From Tubiluchus corallicola (lineage: Eukaryota > Priapulida > Priapulimorpha > Priapulimorphida > Tubiluchidae), in contig JAQGDQ010000171.1 in NCBI GenBank assembly GCA_030141605.1, positions 228,426 to 290,425 of the forward strand: 62,000 nucleotides of DNA. Reading direction: 5' to 3'. Under the pieces are notes generated by a model. The model did not search any database. It was given only the letters and a program-made list of their open reading frames with translations, and was not told where the DNA came from. How positions within the stretch are numbered: the stretch's first letter is position 1; each line of letters begins with the position of its first letter. The position numbers and the translations under genes were made by a program. Below, in pieces: positions 10,501 through 25,545 of this stretch.

Positions 10501-10971
10501 GGCTCTTCGGTAACACAGGCGCCTGTTTTAAGAGGAAGATACAGCAGTCTACAGATTCATAGTCGTGGCAAAACGAAGAATTCTAGTAAAACTGGGAAGG
10601 AGAGAATATCTGACCGTCACCTACCACAGGGAAACGACAGGTTCTCAATTCCAAAAACTTCTAGGATGGCTAATGAAATAGGCGGTTTGGATAATGAGAC
10701 GTACTTGTCAGTCAGTGGCAGTGAATCTAATTTGAAATTCACAGACGTAAAGAAGTGTGTAAGAAATCATGAACAGAGAGAAACCGACTCCTCTTTTTCA
10801 GATTTTGATGGAGGAACATCGCAGGAGGAAACGCGATATCCTCGTCGTCTTCTTGAAGGGCATTGGGGGAAAGTTTCAAAGTGGCACCATAGTGGAAATG
10901 CAACCCACGAAAGTCGAGCTAAAGCGAAAAATCCCAGGCTCAACAAAAGCCATAAAGGCAGACGACATTAG
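4265..10971 (+). CDS. ZP1: zona pellucida-domain transmembrane protein, 5' part missing
   Basis: Spliced model 4265-4430, 5410-7207, 8051-8169, 9931-10971; phases agree at every junction and give 1,040 residues of a C-terminal partial protein. Residues 1-63 are the end of ZP-C: CPVHSKYV, then FKFPDKPFVYFEC and cysteines spaced C-x4-C-x3-C-x4-C. A furin site RAKR follows at 71-74, as expected after a ZP domain. Next come about 580 extracellular residues rich in Thr, Ser, Asp, Asn with N-glycosylation sequons, then a membrane span near 669-692 (preceded by LCLGK, followed by RK) and a 346-residue basic, Ser-rich cytoplasmic tail. ZP proteins polymerise into extracellular matrices after furin cleavage releases them. 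The post-cleavage region and tail are far longer than usual. ZP-N, signal peptide and start are not in the window or were not recognised. Paralogue of ZP2 at 29-37 kb with identical cysteine spacing and intron phases. Confidence 0.85.
4470..4800 (-). mobile_element. tRNA-derived SINE-like element with (AAT)n tail, in ZP1 intron
   Basis: On the minus strand a pol III B-box-like GAGTTCGATTC lies at about 4755-4741, followed by a unique body and a 3' run of (ATT)n at 4557-4470. That order (tRNA-like head, body, simple tail) is typical of SINEs. Head limits and target duplication were not resolved. Confidence 0.55.
4471..4557. repeat. (AAT)n microsatellite
   Basis: About 29 AAT units with a short AGT interruption near 4500; it abuts the SINE-like body and may be its tail. 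Confidence 0.9.
5410..7207 (+). CDS. ZP1 exon b: last ZP cysteine, furin site and long ectodomain
   Basis: Acceptor TTTTGTAG ends at 5409; donor GTAAAT starts at 7208. Encodes QKCPGKPKF, the furin site RAKR at 5455-5466, then about 580 residues without other recognisable domains. Sequons NST, NAT and NVT occur in the middle. Holds an in-frame 117-bp tandem duplication. Ends in phase 1. Confidence 0.85.
5866..6099 (+). repeat. 117-bp in-frame tandem duplication in ZP1
   Basis: Units 5866-5982 and 5983-6099, each 39 codons, both starting SEATGDLEIHPIS and containing NETGLAKMAN. Differences are mostly single substitutions (D/N, G/R, A/V), indicating a fairly recent duplication under retained frame. 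Confidence 0.9.
8051..8169 (+). CDS. ZP1 exon c: transmembrane anchor
   Basis: Acceptor TTCTTTTTAG ends at 8050; donor GTAAAA starts at 8170. In phase 1 it codes EIFGSANKLCLGKTIF followed by a hydrophobic span (LVTISMSIAVFISVLTCCCM) and RK. The Cys-x-x-Lys before the span parallels CISK before the ZP2 span. Confidence 0.8.
8221..9535 (-). mobile_element. 5'-truncated LINE remnant in ZP1 intron
   Basis: Minus-strand reading 9535-9161 gives a 124-codon frame like the C-terminal end of CR1/Jockey-type reverse transcriptases: a HNKIIK start, LLKKNEIYKLELAKFMF, and HQYSTRA. A (ATT)n run at 8241-8221 on the same strand could be the 3' tail, so the insertion plausibly spans 9535 to 8221. Extent beyond the coding fragment is inferred. 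Confidence 0.6.
9161..9535 (-). pseudogene. LINE reverse transcriptase C-terminal fragment
   Basis: A 124-codon frame from 9535 with YALQLLKKNEIYKLELAKF, then KKGILPKLY and HQYSTRAATKLNYF, the pattern seen after the RT core in CR1/Jockey/RTE-like elements (short helix, YKLQ..KFMYK, N-LLP, H-YNTR). No RT catalytic motif is present, so it is a dead fragment. Confidence 0.7.
9931..10971 (+). CDS. ZP1 exon d: long basic cytoplasmic tail
   Basis: Acceptor CATTTTTGCAG ends at 9930; phase 0; stop TAG at 10969-10971. Codes 346 residues rich in Arg, Ser and Lys, with motifs such as RRKPEKKRR (possible nuclear-localisation-like cluster) and several RRxS phosphorylation-type sites. No named domain. Being open over 347 codons directly after a phase-compatible TM exon supports it, but an extra exon in the 8.2-9.9 kb intron is not excluded. 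Confidence 0.7.
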   Translation, partial: AAFLGEKRRELSSPLNSTLYEAQSVATQERYRRRMALPGARRLSGLYTDITSWARSLRRKPEKKRRTVFSESSSNDSASRRRSPLRIQQRRKTLPDPITNLEMHVSGQDVSCNSVTEESLDTPDVFRRDKSAFRLNDFRNQARTRQLSNEAIDFQKRKFQNKTLRDNDDRVDTDQEILSNRRWGSLDQISGSSVTQAPVLRGRYSSLQIHSRGKTKNSSKTGKERISDRHLPQGNDRFSIPKTSRMANEIGGLDNETYLSVSGSESNLKFTDVKKCVRNHEQRETDSSFSDFDGGTSQEETRYPRRLLEGHWGKVSKWHHSGNATHESRAKAKNPRLNKSHKGRRH

Positions 10972-11785
10972 GCAAATACAACATTCAGAACCTAAAATGC
11001 ATTCTTGTAAAAAATGTAAAGTTTTTTACATTGAAATTATGATTGCGTAATGTTCACCTAACTACTTCAGGACCGCACCATTCAAAATAGTTCTTATAAG
11101 ACCTGTGACTTTTCTGCTACTGTATGAGCACAGACGAAACTAAATAATTACCAATTAGGTGCTGTTCTATTTAGGATAATCTCTATGCAAACTATCAGCC
11201 AAAAACAAATTAAAGTCGTTTCATCTTTCAACAGGAATTTCTCTTTAAAAGCAGAGTAGACTTGAGGCCAAAATTTATGCCTCGATAGATGAAATTTTCT
11301 GCACTAGCCGATTTCACACAAGTGATATTGTACTTTGTTACAAGCAAATACTGCAATTACTGAAAACTTTTTCAATTTTTTTTGTCAAAAATCGATTTTT
11401 AATTTGTCTGAGGCAAACAAATGCATTTCATATATAATTTTGTACGAACACATACTGTGTGAAGAGTAGAAACATAGAAACATTATCAAATATAACGTAA
11501 ATGCTGCTTATTGAGAGCACAAATGAACCCATTCAAAACGCAGGAAACTCTTACGGTCCTGGAGGAGTTAATATTTTGACTGTTGACTATAAGCAAACAA
11601 TTGTAACAGGCAGTATCTAAGCTTGTTCAACAATCGTACACAAACTCACGCTTTCCAAAGTTAGTAGAACAAAAGAGTTTCGAAAGCGAAACCAAAAATG
11701 GGAAAAGATGCAACTTCGCCCTGATTTTATACAACTGCATGCGTTAGTAATGTCATCCAATAGTAAAGCTCAAACTTTCGAATTA
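10972..11785. other. Sequence after ZP1, no gene seen
   Basis: Probable 3' untranslated and intergenic sequence. No AATAAA close to the stop codon was found. A frame-shifted open stretch continues to 11050 but reads like a shadow. Confidence 0.4.
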
Positions 11786-12292
11786 CAGTCATACCTCGGT
11801 TTTCGAACGTCTCAGTACTAGTACAATTCGGTTTTCGCCCAGAAAATTCAAGTTGAAATTGTCTCCGTTCTCGACCAGAATTTCGGTACTCGAACAACCG
11901 CCAAGCACGTGATAAACGCACGTGAGCCGAGTAGAGCCGAGCGTAACCGACTGCGCCCGAGAGTAGTCATACACGTGTTTCTGCTCTTGCTTACGTATAC
12001 CATCACACTGCTACCAACACATAAGGTTTTTTCACGCAGGAACAATTATGTTTTCCTTTCTAAGGAATTCTAGTATGTTTTTCTTATCAAAAATATTACA
12101 TCTACTGTTTGAATAAGCCTTTTTCATTATTATATTTCGTTTTAGTAATACTTTACAGTTCATTTGGAGCTTGAGAACGGATTATTTGCTTTTACATTAT
12201 TTCTTATGGGAGTAAATGATTCGGTACTCAACCGAATCGGTTTTCAAATACTTTTTAGGAACGAATTATGGTCGAAAACCGAGGTACTACTG
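11786..12292. mobile_element. Tigger/pogo-like MITE flanked by TA
   Basis: Inverted ends CAGTCATACCTCGGTTTTCG and, reversed on the right, CAGTAGTACCTCGGTTTTCG agree at all but two positions; both are bordered by TA (11784-11785 and 12293-12294), the expected target duplication for Tc1/mariner/pogo elements. Related CCTCGGTTTTCGA-type ends are known from Tigger-like elements. Subterminal copies of CGGTTTTCG/CGGTACTCGA occur on both sides. No transposase frame, so non-autonomous. Confidence 0.85.
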
Positions 12293-12910
12293 TATACGAA
12301 AAGCTAGGCCTAATGTTTTTATACAATTTGCACCTGCTTCAATTTGCAAACTACTCTGGTATGAGACCTGCTTAAAAATGGACGTTAGTTATCGTGTTTT
12401 AAGAAATCTTTTTACTCGTACAAGATTTTATCGAGTATTTCGTTCATACATGTTGTACTGTAGATATATCCAGTAAAACTTCATATGATTTATAAGTTGC
12501 ATACAGTATAAATTCTTCCTTAAATTTTCGCGCGTGGAAGAAAGAAAAGTTTTCTGCCTACACTTTATTTATACTATATTTATTGTTTTAAAGAATAAAG
12601 TATTAATAATAATTTTTTAAGGAAAAAGTAACTTGATATCGACTCATTGTCAAGTGTAAATAGAATTTAAGTTAGGACCTGTAATATTACTGTATGTTCG
12701 CAGCTTAGAATTACACTAGACACAGTAGTAAACAATCACTCCATTAAGTAAACTTTAAAAGCAAGACCTGAACTCATACATGCAAAACGTGGATGTTAAT
12801 TTCCCAAAAACTGTGTAAATGCGTAAAATACAGTTTGGCAACCAGGCAAAGAAAGCAAACAAGGAATAAATGTATGACACGATAAGTCACTAAGTAAATG
12901 ATTAAACGAC
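12293..12910. other. Gene-free A+T-rich stretch
   Basis: No exon or repeat was recognised between the Tigger-like MITE and the period-4 array. Confidence 0.4.
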
Positions 12911-13460
<550 letters not shown>

Positions 13461-14216
13461 ACGTACTTTATTTTGTTAAGTCTTCATCAAAAACAATTAA
13501 TAAAAATATCAAGCGTTATGGTTCATTTCATTCTTTTACTAACAATTGTACAGTATAATAATAGCACAGTTGTAATGGGCCCCAAGCCACCCCCCACCCC
13601 TCCCCCAGTCAGGCTTGCGTTCAAACCTTAATTATTCGCACTAAATCGAAAGCTAGATAACGTGTAGATCGACTTGGCCGATTTAGCATCCAAAATTCTA
13701 AAATCCAAAATGTATCAGATTACTTGGTTTATGTTACAATATTTATAATGCGTTGTGTCTGATCCTAAGATAAGCACTACATTGCTATTCCTAAGCTGTC
13801 AATTATAGATTGTTTACTGAATTAATGAACGTTCTTGTTTTGCTCTAAATTTCGCTGTGGAGCCGGAAAGCGTTGTAAACGCAAAAGAAACGAAAGCAAG
13901 ATCACTCCCAGGCCAGAGAAGAATGCAGCAGTGTCTTTTCTTGGGAGGTAAACATTTGTGCTAATTGGGTCGCGAGAGAGATCCCACTGAGTGCATACGT
14001 ACCAAGCGCATTGCCCTGGCCCTAGAAGCGTAATTTGTTTAAACAAAAACGGTTTATTAATCATAATTATTACCTGTACGTGACACTAATTTTGCCAAAT
14101 AGCTCACCTTTATTGTGCCTTATGAATGGGGTTTTTCAAGAAGTCGCAGTTGCCTTCTCGCTTATAAACTTTCTGTTTATTATTGTGTGTGTATCTAGTA
14201 CCTAGAGGCGACAACA
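13461..14216. other. Gene-free stretch
   Basis: Unique-looking sequence with a C-rich patch (CCACCCCCCACCCCTCCCCC type, about 13578-13606). A minus-strand 80-codon frame at 13822-14064 has no recognisable features. Confidence 0.35.
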
Positions 14217-14362
14217 TAAAAAGGTTGGCCACACATTCTATTTTCCAATTTATGCACTTTAGCTATTTGAATGATATACTGAATGAACGAACACTATTAT
14301 TTTATTATATAATACGATAAAAAGGTTGGCCACACTTTTCTATGGTGCAATTTACATATTTC
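14217..14362. repeat. Direct repeat pair with AAAAAGGTTGGCCACAC
   Basis: AAAAAGGTTGGCCACAC followed by TTCTA and a similar CAATTTAYRYAY segment occurs at about 14217 and again at about 14319, roughly 102 bp apart. Local tandem duplication or part of an unrecognised repeat. Confidence 0.6.
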
Positions 14363-14564
14363 ACGCTCAGTAATAGGATAACAGTGTCTTTTTCAGGATT
14401 TCTAATACAGTACATATAAATAGAAACTCAAAAGAGTTTATAACACACATAAACTTAAAAAGTTTAACTAAAAGTAAGTTTGAACTTCGACAAATAAAGA
14501 ATTAATGAAATATTGTTTCATGTTAATCAACGATCACTAATCATTCATTTTTATGGCCTTACTG

Positions 14565-14640
14565 GGTTGTGTGGCCGAGTGGTCTACATTTCGGACTGCA
14601 ACCACGCAGCCTTGAGTTCGAAACTAGTCGTTGCAAAAGC
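14565..14640 (+). repeat. tRNA-like SINE head or tRNA pseudogene
   Basis: Contains an A-box-like TGTGGCCGAGTGGTC and, about 40 bases on, a B-box-like GAGTTCGAAAC, the pol III internal promoter spacing seen in Ser/Leu-type tRNAs. The acceptor stem does not pair well, so it is not a functional tRNA. Confidence 0.6.
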
Positions 14641-15451
14641 ATGTTGGTCCCTACCTGTAGTGTAAGTCGCTAATTAGCTGTTAGGGTCAGTGGTTTTTGT
14701 TAAATGAGCAACGGTAAACGTTTTCTTTGTTTCATTTCACATTTCACAAAAATGTCGTTGCCAAAGTGAAACATTAGATTGGTTGCAGGTGCCATATATA
14801 TGAAGTTCCGTTTTCGAAGTGAAAGAATCATAACATTGCAGCACAATAGCAATAGTTTAATCGTTTTAATTTGACTTATTATGTGCTATCATCTACTTAA
14901 TCACATACCATAAACAAGAAAAGTGCTTATAACACTTTATTTTACGACACAACAACAAATAGGAAAACAGTCTAAGTAAGATGTTTCCCCAAATTATTTT
15001 AAGAGCCGCGTAGATCTTACTTCCGCATTGGACTGTGCTCACATTTTCTGAACTTCCGTTGTGAGAAATATAAGAATTCAGTCTTTGTTTCCAAGAGCAG
15101 CCAAAGTCCTACTTCTGTTAAATAATTTGTTTCCACGTGTTTCCAATGTTTGTACAAGCGTAATAATTGTTATCTGGCAGCAGAAAAGGCAAGTGTTACA
15201 TCGCTACCAAAAGCTTGTTAGTGCTCAAATCCTATTAGGTGCAGGTTAAGAAAAATGGACAAATTGTCCGCATCTTCTGTGTACACTTGCCAATTTGTAA
15301 TTTGCACAACAGCAGTTATACGTTTACACAGCGTGTGGCTGGGAACGAAAACAGTATACAGCGTCTCTTAGTACTTTTATTGAAAAGTAACTGGTCCTAC
15401 CTGATATTGCCATTAGTCCAGCACCAATGGCCTCATTTTACTTTGGCTTTT

Positions 15452-15452
<1 letters not shown>
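14641..15452. other. Gene-free stretch
   Basis: May include the body of the SINE whose tRNA-like head is at 14565. No coding signal seen. Confidence 0.3.
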
Positions 15453-18716
<3,264 letters not shown>

Positions 18717-19092
18717 CAAAATTCAATTTATTGCCGACCGGTTTCGAACAAACTGTTCTTTGTCAAGGCATCTAAAACAAAGAAATTTACCAGAATTTAC
18801 AAACAACATCGAAATACAATTCAATAGTTAGATAACCAAAAGATATATGATATAGCAGTATATAGATAATTTAACAATTTACCTTGCAGATTACATATCT
18901 TGATTGCTATGAAACTATGTTACATTCCACAAACAAACAAACATGTTTGTAGTAACAGAACTGTCATTGCATTTCTATCTAACTACTGAACTGTATTATG
19001 ATGTTGTTTCTAAATTCTGCTAAAATTTCTTTGTTTTAGATGTCCTGACAATGAACAGTTTGTTCGAAACCGGTCGGCAATAAATTCAATTT
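18717..19092. mobile_element. Fold-back (MITE-like) element with ~70-bp inverted arms
   Basis: Left arm 18717-18788 includes TTGCCGACCGGTTTCGAACA; right arm 19023-19092 includes its near-exact inverse TGTTCGAAACCGGTCGGCAA. Arms pair over about 70 bp with few mismatches and enclose about 234 bp of A+T-rich sequence. No coding capacity. Confidence 0.85.
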
Positions 19093-22000
19093 TGATGTAG
19101 TTACATCTATTTGCCAAATATGGATAATTCAAGTCATAAACGTAGTTTCCATAATAGATGTAATAATTCTTATTCCAAAATGATCGCGAGCTATCTGTGA
19201 AACCCAAATAAGGCCAACATCTTGCAGGTATAAACTTGCGGGATATTTAGCAACCAGATGGGTACGTAAACGTCACTTTTTGGACCGGTGGAAAAACAAA
19301 ACCGCTTCTGCAAAGATTGCTTATAATCAGAAATGTTATACCTAAACTGAAATTTGTGGAAGCAATAACCTCATTGTGTGAGAGCATGCAATGTGTGTGA
19401 ACATAAATGGTCTATTGTCGTCTGTATTCATGATGGACTAGAGTCAGCGTAGGTTAATTGCGGAGCTGACTGCATGAATAATGTGCTAAATTGATGTTTC
19501 CATACTGCACATATAGTATAGTTATGTTTACTTTATGTATACTTATAGAAACAGGTAAACTTATGTTTTTATAGTATGATGCGCAGAAAATGAACCTAAT
19601 GAACAATATCCAGAAAACTAAAGCTGTAACTTATAGAAAATAAACGGAAATTCAGGGTCTAATTTTAGGTTTAAATGTTATGCAAGCACTCTAAAAATTA
19701 CCGTTAATAAGTGCAGCTTGGGATTATGCTAAATACTAGTTTTCAGCCTATATCTTGGTACTATTAAAGCAATGGCAGAGTTAACTACAATTGGGCGTTT
19801 GTCATTGTAGATATAAGACACATTGAGTGCTTTCTTGCAATTTTAGTAACTACATGTACTTAGCTCTATGGTCTTAGGTGGAATTTATTGTTAACTGTGC
19901 AGAAACAGCTTTAGACCGGAGAGAGTTTTGTGCATCAGTACAGTAACGAGAAATTTTCCGAAAGTCAATAGTCACCAAAGATATGAGCTAGAAGGCTCTT
20001 TGTCTAGCAAGTCGTTTTCCATGATCTTCAAGAAAGAATCAGTATAGACTAAGTTCAGACTGGACCATGACATGTTATCTGTCCACAAAAATCTGACAAA
20101 AATGACTTCAGAGAGGGAGTTTGGTAATCTTAACTTCAGAATTGGGCAAACTGAAAGCCAGCTGACCATATGGTTAGAAATCTTCAAAAAGAAAGAAGGA
20201 GTCATATCTATGAGGTAGGCATGAGAAAATCATCTAAGACTTAAAAAATGTTGAAGAAAAATAATGCACTTCTGTTATTCCAATTAGTGAATTCTATATA
20301 TTATATTTAGTTGCTTTTTTTTAGTTTGAAGTTAGAGTTTTGCCCTAGATACGAAGACGAGATACGATGTTTGTGTTCGAAAAGAAATGCAACTAAACGT
20401 AACTTATGTCAATACGAAATATGCAAAAATTCAGTAACGGAAAACAACTATTTCGTGCAGATTTTCCGAAGAAGAATGCATTTCCTGTTAGATACGGACA
20501 TAGATAATTGGTAAGCTGTTTTCATTTTCAATTTCGTTGGCAAAAAAATTACACTTGTTTTTGGAAAAAGTGGCAAATACCTTGAACAAAATTTTCTCGC
20601 AACCGAAAAAAGTTAAAAATGTAAAATTAATGTTTAGACATAATGAGCAAACCAATTTTTAAATGTTTATGAACGGTTAGTACAGTATCATAATTAATTA
20701 GTTATACATGGTAAATGCTTTCCTATATGCTTCTTCGTCGATAATAAAAGGCAAAGTTGGACTAGTACTTAATGGATGTAGTTCAGTGAAAAACTGTTGA
20801 AGCGATTTCTCTGCTATTAGAATCTTTGCTTTATCAAAATAATTGGGCATTTACTCCAGCGTTCTTGGTTCAAATCAAAGCTCATTCGTTACCCTTTCTC
20901 ATTTTCGCTCTTTCCACCTTAAAGTTTTGTTAAACATGTTTTTTTTTCTGAAAATCATCTGTTTTTCATTGCATTTGATGTTTTTTTATTTCAATGCTCT
21001 ATAGTTCCGTAAAATTTAACAGTGAAAAAGTTACTCATGGAAAAAACTATATTTGTATTTTTGACAAAAATAAATTACAAATAATTTGCGCTATAGATTT
21101 TTAGCTGGGACTACCATGTTGAAGATGATAAAAGTCTAAAACCCATGAAAGTGCTCTACAGCGCAGGCGCAGAAGGTACTACGATCTACAATACGATTAT
21201 TGTTTAGCGAAAGTTGGTTGTTGTAATTATTACCGTAGCAGCGTGTCTATCGCTGGGTGATCATAACCCCGTGGCACCAGCGAATATCGCACGGCTGAAA
21301 AATAACATCTTAGCGATGGGATAAAATATGGAGAGCTGTCACGTGGTGGGGGGCGGGTCATCTATGGAACATCGACATATATAAGTTTTACCTTTATATT
21401 TTTGCTTGTTTAGTTTACATTGATGTGGTAACAAAGATATGTTGTCTCGTCTTGTCTTTGTTGTGTTTAATTAACGGCCAAACTATCGGTAAGCAAAGAT
21501 TTAAATTAGCGTTATTATGTGAGTCTATTGTGCAATGATCTATGTGTTATGAAACGTATGTATCTAGTGCAAAATTTAAAATTTAAAAAGTGCTTTTCAA
21601 AAAAACACGAACGAGTGCCATTAATTGACCAAATTAAGTAGCAATTACCTATTGGCAATTAACGATTTTGTTTCTCAGCCGCATTGCTCTTAATTAATCA
21701 GCTGGATTAAATTGTTGGCCATTAATTTCCTGATTAAACTAACAGAAGGGTGGAGAAAATTAGCTTGTATGGAGTATAAATCACTTTGGGTTAGTAAATG
21801 TCTGTTTGCAACATTTTAATCAGCTTATAAAGGAATTACTTACATTTTAAGCTTGCTTGTAAACTGATTGTGCAGTATATAATCAAACTGGTATTTAATA
21901 CGCATATCTTGAATGCAACTAAGCGGTAATATCAAGACAACTGAAGCATCACTGTGTTCACCTGCAAATCTTAAGCGAATTTGGAACGATATTTGGTTGA

Positions 22001-22969
22001 TAACGAGGCATTATAACTTCTATTATTGCTAATATTTGCTCAGATAATGTTCCGTGGGTTGCTGGTTCGTTTCATGTTGCATTTACTTCACATTTTGTTT
22101 GTTCTGGGAAATAGTTAAGGTTCTTTGCAGTTGCACTTTACTTGGATACTGGATTCTCTTACATTGGATATCACTGGGTTATCTGTAAGAAAGCGAAAAA
22201 GCTTGTTGCTAAACTATTTGTGCGGATAAGCAGCTTGGCTGTCGTCAACTCATCACACTTCTGATTTTAGCTGTTGGTAAAAAACGAGTATTTTTTCACA
22301 AACCCACAAGGGCTTTACATTAAGAATACTATAAAAACCCTTTTGGACCGCTAATCATTATTGCCATTATAGAACCTGTTACTAGCTTTACGCAATCGTT
22401 TCATTGCGCACAAAAATTTGCTGTTTCTCGATTGTGACTGGTACACGCGTCATGAAATTACAGTGTTTAGATGCTGTTCTTCAAAATGCCAATTTGCAAT
22501 TTCCTGCCTACATGATTACAGACTTCACTGCCTTGTGCATGACTTGTCGTACGTCGTTCTATTTGTATATTGATGAATGGAACTGATGCGAACTAATCTG
22601 ACGATTCTAGCTTCAAACTGGATCAAACCGATAAATCTAATGCCGATTATAAGCGATAAATCTGTGCCGATACCGATAACCTGCAACTGCAAATCAGATT
22701 TAAATACAGATCAAATTCTTAGATTTTAAAGGTTACTTGCAAATCTTCGTTAATTGTGGTTACACTCTTGTGCCAATTTTTATTGAAGCATTGTCGTAAA
22801 GTCATCGTCGACTTATTTTTCCAATTATTGCTGCTACAACAACATGCAATTCAGCCGCTTGCATTACCAACATCTTACATAATCCAACAGTTTTGTAAAC
22901 AATAAACATTTTTGCATGTATTTGAGTTTCTACTTCTCTCTTATATAGTAGTCTGATACCATTACTATG
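19093..22969. other. Gene-free region
   Basis: Small frames at 19972-20205 (minus) and 20311-20514 (plus) show no family features. No exon, RNA gene or mobile element recognised. Confidence 0.35.
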
Positions 22970-23192
22970 ACTACCACTACTACTTCTACTAACACTACTA
23001 CTATCAGTACCACTACTAACACTACCACTACTACTATCAGTACCACTACTACTACTACTACCACTACCACTACTAACACTACCACTACTACTATCAGTAC
23101 CACTACTACTACCACTACTACTACTGCTGCTGCTGCTACTGGTACTACTACTGCTGCTGCTACTAGTGCTACTACTACTATCAGTACCACTA
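22970..23192. repeat. (ACT)n microsatellite with variants
   Basis: Imperfect ACT array with ACC, ATC and GCT interruptions in a partly repeated pattern (ACTATCAGTACC recurs at 23000, 23034 and 23090 approximately). Confidence 0.9.
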
Positions 23193-25431
23193 CCTTTTCA
23201 CTTTTTCTGTTTTCAAGTTTGAAATTGAGATGATTGTTGGTAAAGTTGTACCATCAAAAGAACTCAGTAAGTGTTGGAACAATCAGGTTTATCTATGGAA
23301 ATTCTAACTTCCTGGTTTAAAAAATCATCATTATGCGTTGTATAAGCAGCTAAGTGTCTGCGCTATAACGAATTTATATTAAAATAATCAAAATTCAAAT
23401 TTATTAGTTCCGTGAAAAAAACAATTTATAAACGTTAAACATAAATATCACACCTGCATGCACGTTTAAATGTGTTCACGAAACGTGTGAAGTACTGGAA
23501 ATTATGGGTGTTTCATTTTTATTTTGTACTCTATAGATGAATGAACAGCAAGCGGAAGTGCTCAGCATACTACTTTATAGCGTGATCTAAACATCAATAA
23601 ACATAACAATTGTATGTCAGTGTTACAAAATAATCGATGTTAATGTACATGCTATTTTTACTAGTGTAAATAACAACACATTCAAAGTATTAATTCAAAA
23701 TCTAGGACACCTTTATACCACTACGTAACGTCGCTAACATGATACTGTGTTTCATAAAGGGAAAAACGATTTTTCGCTAAATTTGCTTAAAAACGTTGGA
23801 GCAACAGAAATCAAAAATAGTAGGTGATGATAATGATACATAATTAGCAAAGAATTTCACAGGTACAGAGTTTGAGCTACGTGCACTAAAGGGCTATTTA
23901 TTTTTCTTCTCATTCTTTTAATTCACTGCGCACTGCCTGGCGTTATAACGGGGGTAATTCGATTATGTAAAATTAGACGTTTAGCACATCAAATGCGTTG
24001 GCGGATGGTGGTAGGCGAGGTTGGCGGTTTTCGGAGGCGGTCATTGAGACTACTTCACAGTTCGACGCAAGTCTTCAGATTTGACATCCGATCGTCTTCT
24101 TTCTTGTACATTATTCTGGAATTTGGTGTTTTGTTTATCGGTTTTGCGTGTATAATTAAATCACGCTTGTATAGTTAAATCATAGTAGTAAAAATATTTT
24201 CTTGAAACTCACACTGGTGAAAATGGTTAAGGGGTACGAAAGCGTACTTAGCTAGTAAGTGGTTAGGAACCACTGGTTTAGATGAATGTTCTAAAAAAAT
24301 CAGCCACGAAATCTAAATCCTTGGCTTTGGGAGGGCCTTGAATTGACGAAAGGAACTGCCGAGAAGCTTCTATTCTGTGTAAAGAATTTTGTCTGTAAAG
24401 CTACAAAAACTTGCCATTCTAAGTTCACTTTTCCCTTTTCTAGACCGGTAAGCTCAGAAAAAGCACTCTTGTACGTTTCTGTAATAATTAACGATCTGCA
24501 AAGCACGACAGAAAACTTGCCCCCGCTACTGTAGTATAATATCGTAGTATTAGAACTGCATCAAATAATAAACGAAAGCATGGTATGTAGTGGACATATC
24601 AAGCGTGTTTTTTTTCAGAAGCACCCAGTATGTGTTTCTAGCACAGTTTACAGAATAAAAATGAGTAATTAGGGTTAATTGTTTCGTAAATGTTCACGTA
24701 TTTGTTTGTTCTGTACAAGTAATTGGGCCAATTTTTAAGAACTACGCAAACTTGACCTTTGATTGTGCAGCTATTTGCCTATCGTAACACACATAATTAA
24801 GCAATAGATTTTTGCTTGGATACAATTTTGCGTTACAGATAACAAAAGGCTTCAGTTCACCGTGTATGCTTAGTCCATAAATGACAGATAATAAGGCTTT
24901 TGTTTAACGTGCGAAGCTTTCAAATACGTGATTCTTATATTTGTTATAGAGATGTGCAAAAGTTAGACCTTTAGGCATTCTATATAATATCTGCACAAGT
25001 ATAAAACATTTTTGCTATGACACGTTCACACTTTTCGTAGACAGTTTGAATAACAGGTAGGGTCTATATCAAATATCTAAAGTGACAAATAGGCAAAGTG
25101 TAAAAAGAACATAATTCATGTTGAATTCAACTTTTCCTGCATGTTTTGTACAACACATGGCCGATAAAGTACAATTCATCAATAATTGGAGAATATAAAA
25201 AACGCGTAACATTCTAGGTTCATAAATTCATCATAATATAAGTGTCCATACAATAAAAAAATATACGACTGGTACGGAAACTTACATGGCAAAAAAGTAG
25301 CAAAAAGTATCAAAAAGTATTAAAATTCACAACATTTCTTAAGTCACCATCATGTCATCATGTAGATGAATTTGTAGATATGTAATGTAGTATTTTAATG
25401 TTTTTGCACACACATTCGTCTGTTACTGACT

Positions 25432-25436
<5 letters not shown>
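23193..25436. other. Gene-free region
   Basis: No supported exon or element; the frames at 23993-24178 and 24300-24534 look like chance. Confidence 0.35.
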
Positions 25437-25476
<40 letters not shown>

Positions 25477-25545
25477 CGTGCGTGCGTGAATGCGCGTGTG
25501 TGTGTGTGCGTGTGTGTGTGCGTGCGTGTGTATGTGTGTGTGTGT
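25437..25545. repeat. (GT)n/(GC) alternating purine-pyrimidine array
   Basis: GT repeats interrupted by GCGCGCGTGCGTGCG. Alternating purine-pyrimidine with GC steps has Z-DNA potential. Confidence 0.9.

Noticed and set aside
10769-11050. 93-codon frame at the end of the ZP1 tail exon
   Set aside because: Could be an alternative C-terminus after a frameshift, but nothing in the sequence requires it.
14565-14640. Functional tRNA gene
   Set aside because: Internal promoter boxes are present, but the acceptor stem does not pair and no proper anticodon arm could be drawn.
22930-23233. Val-rich and Thr-rich frames
   Set aside because: Translations of the (ACT)n array.
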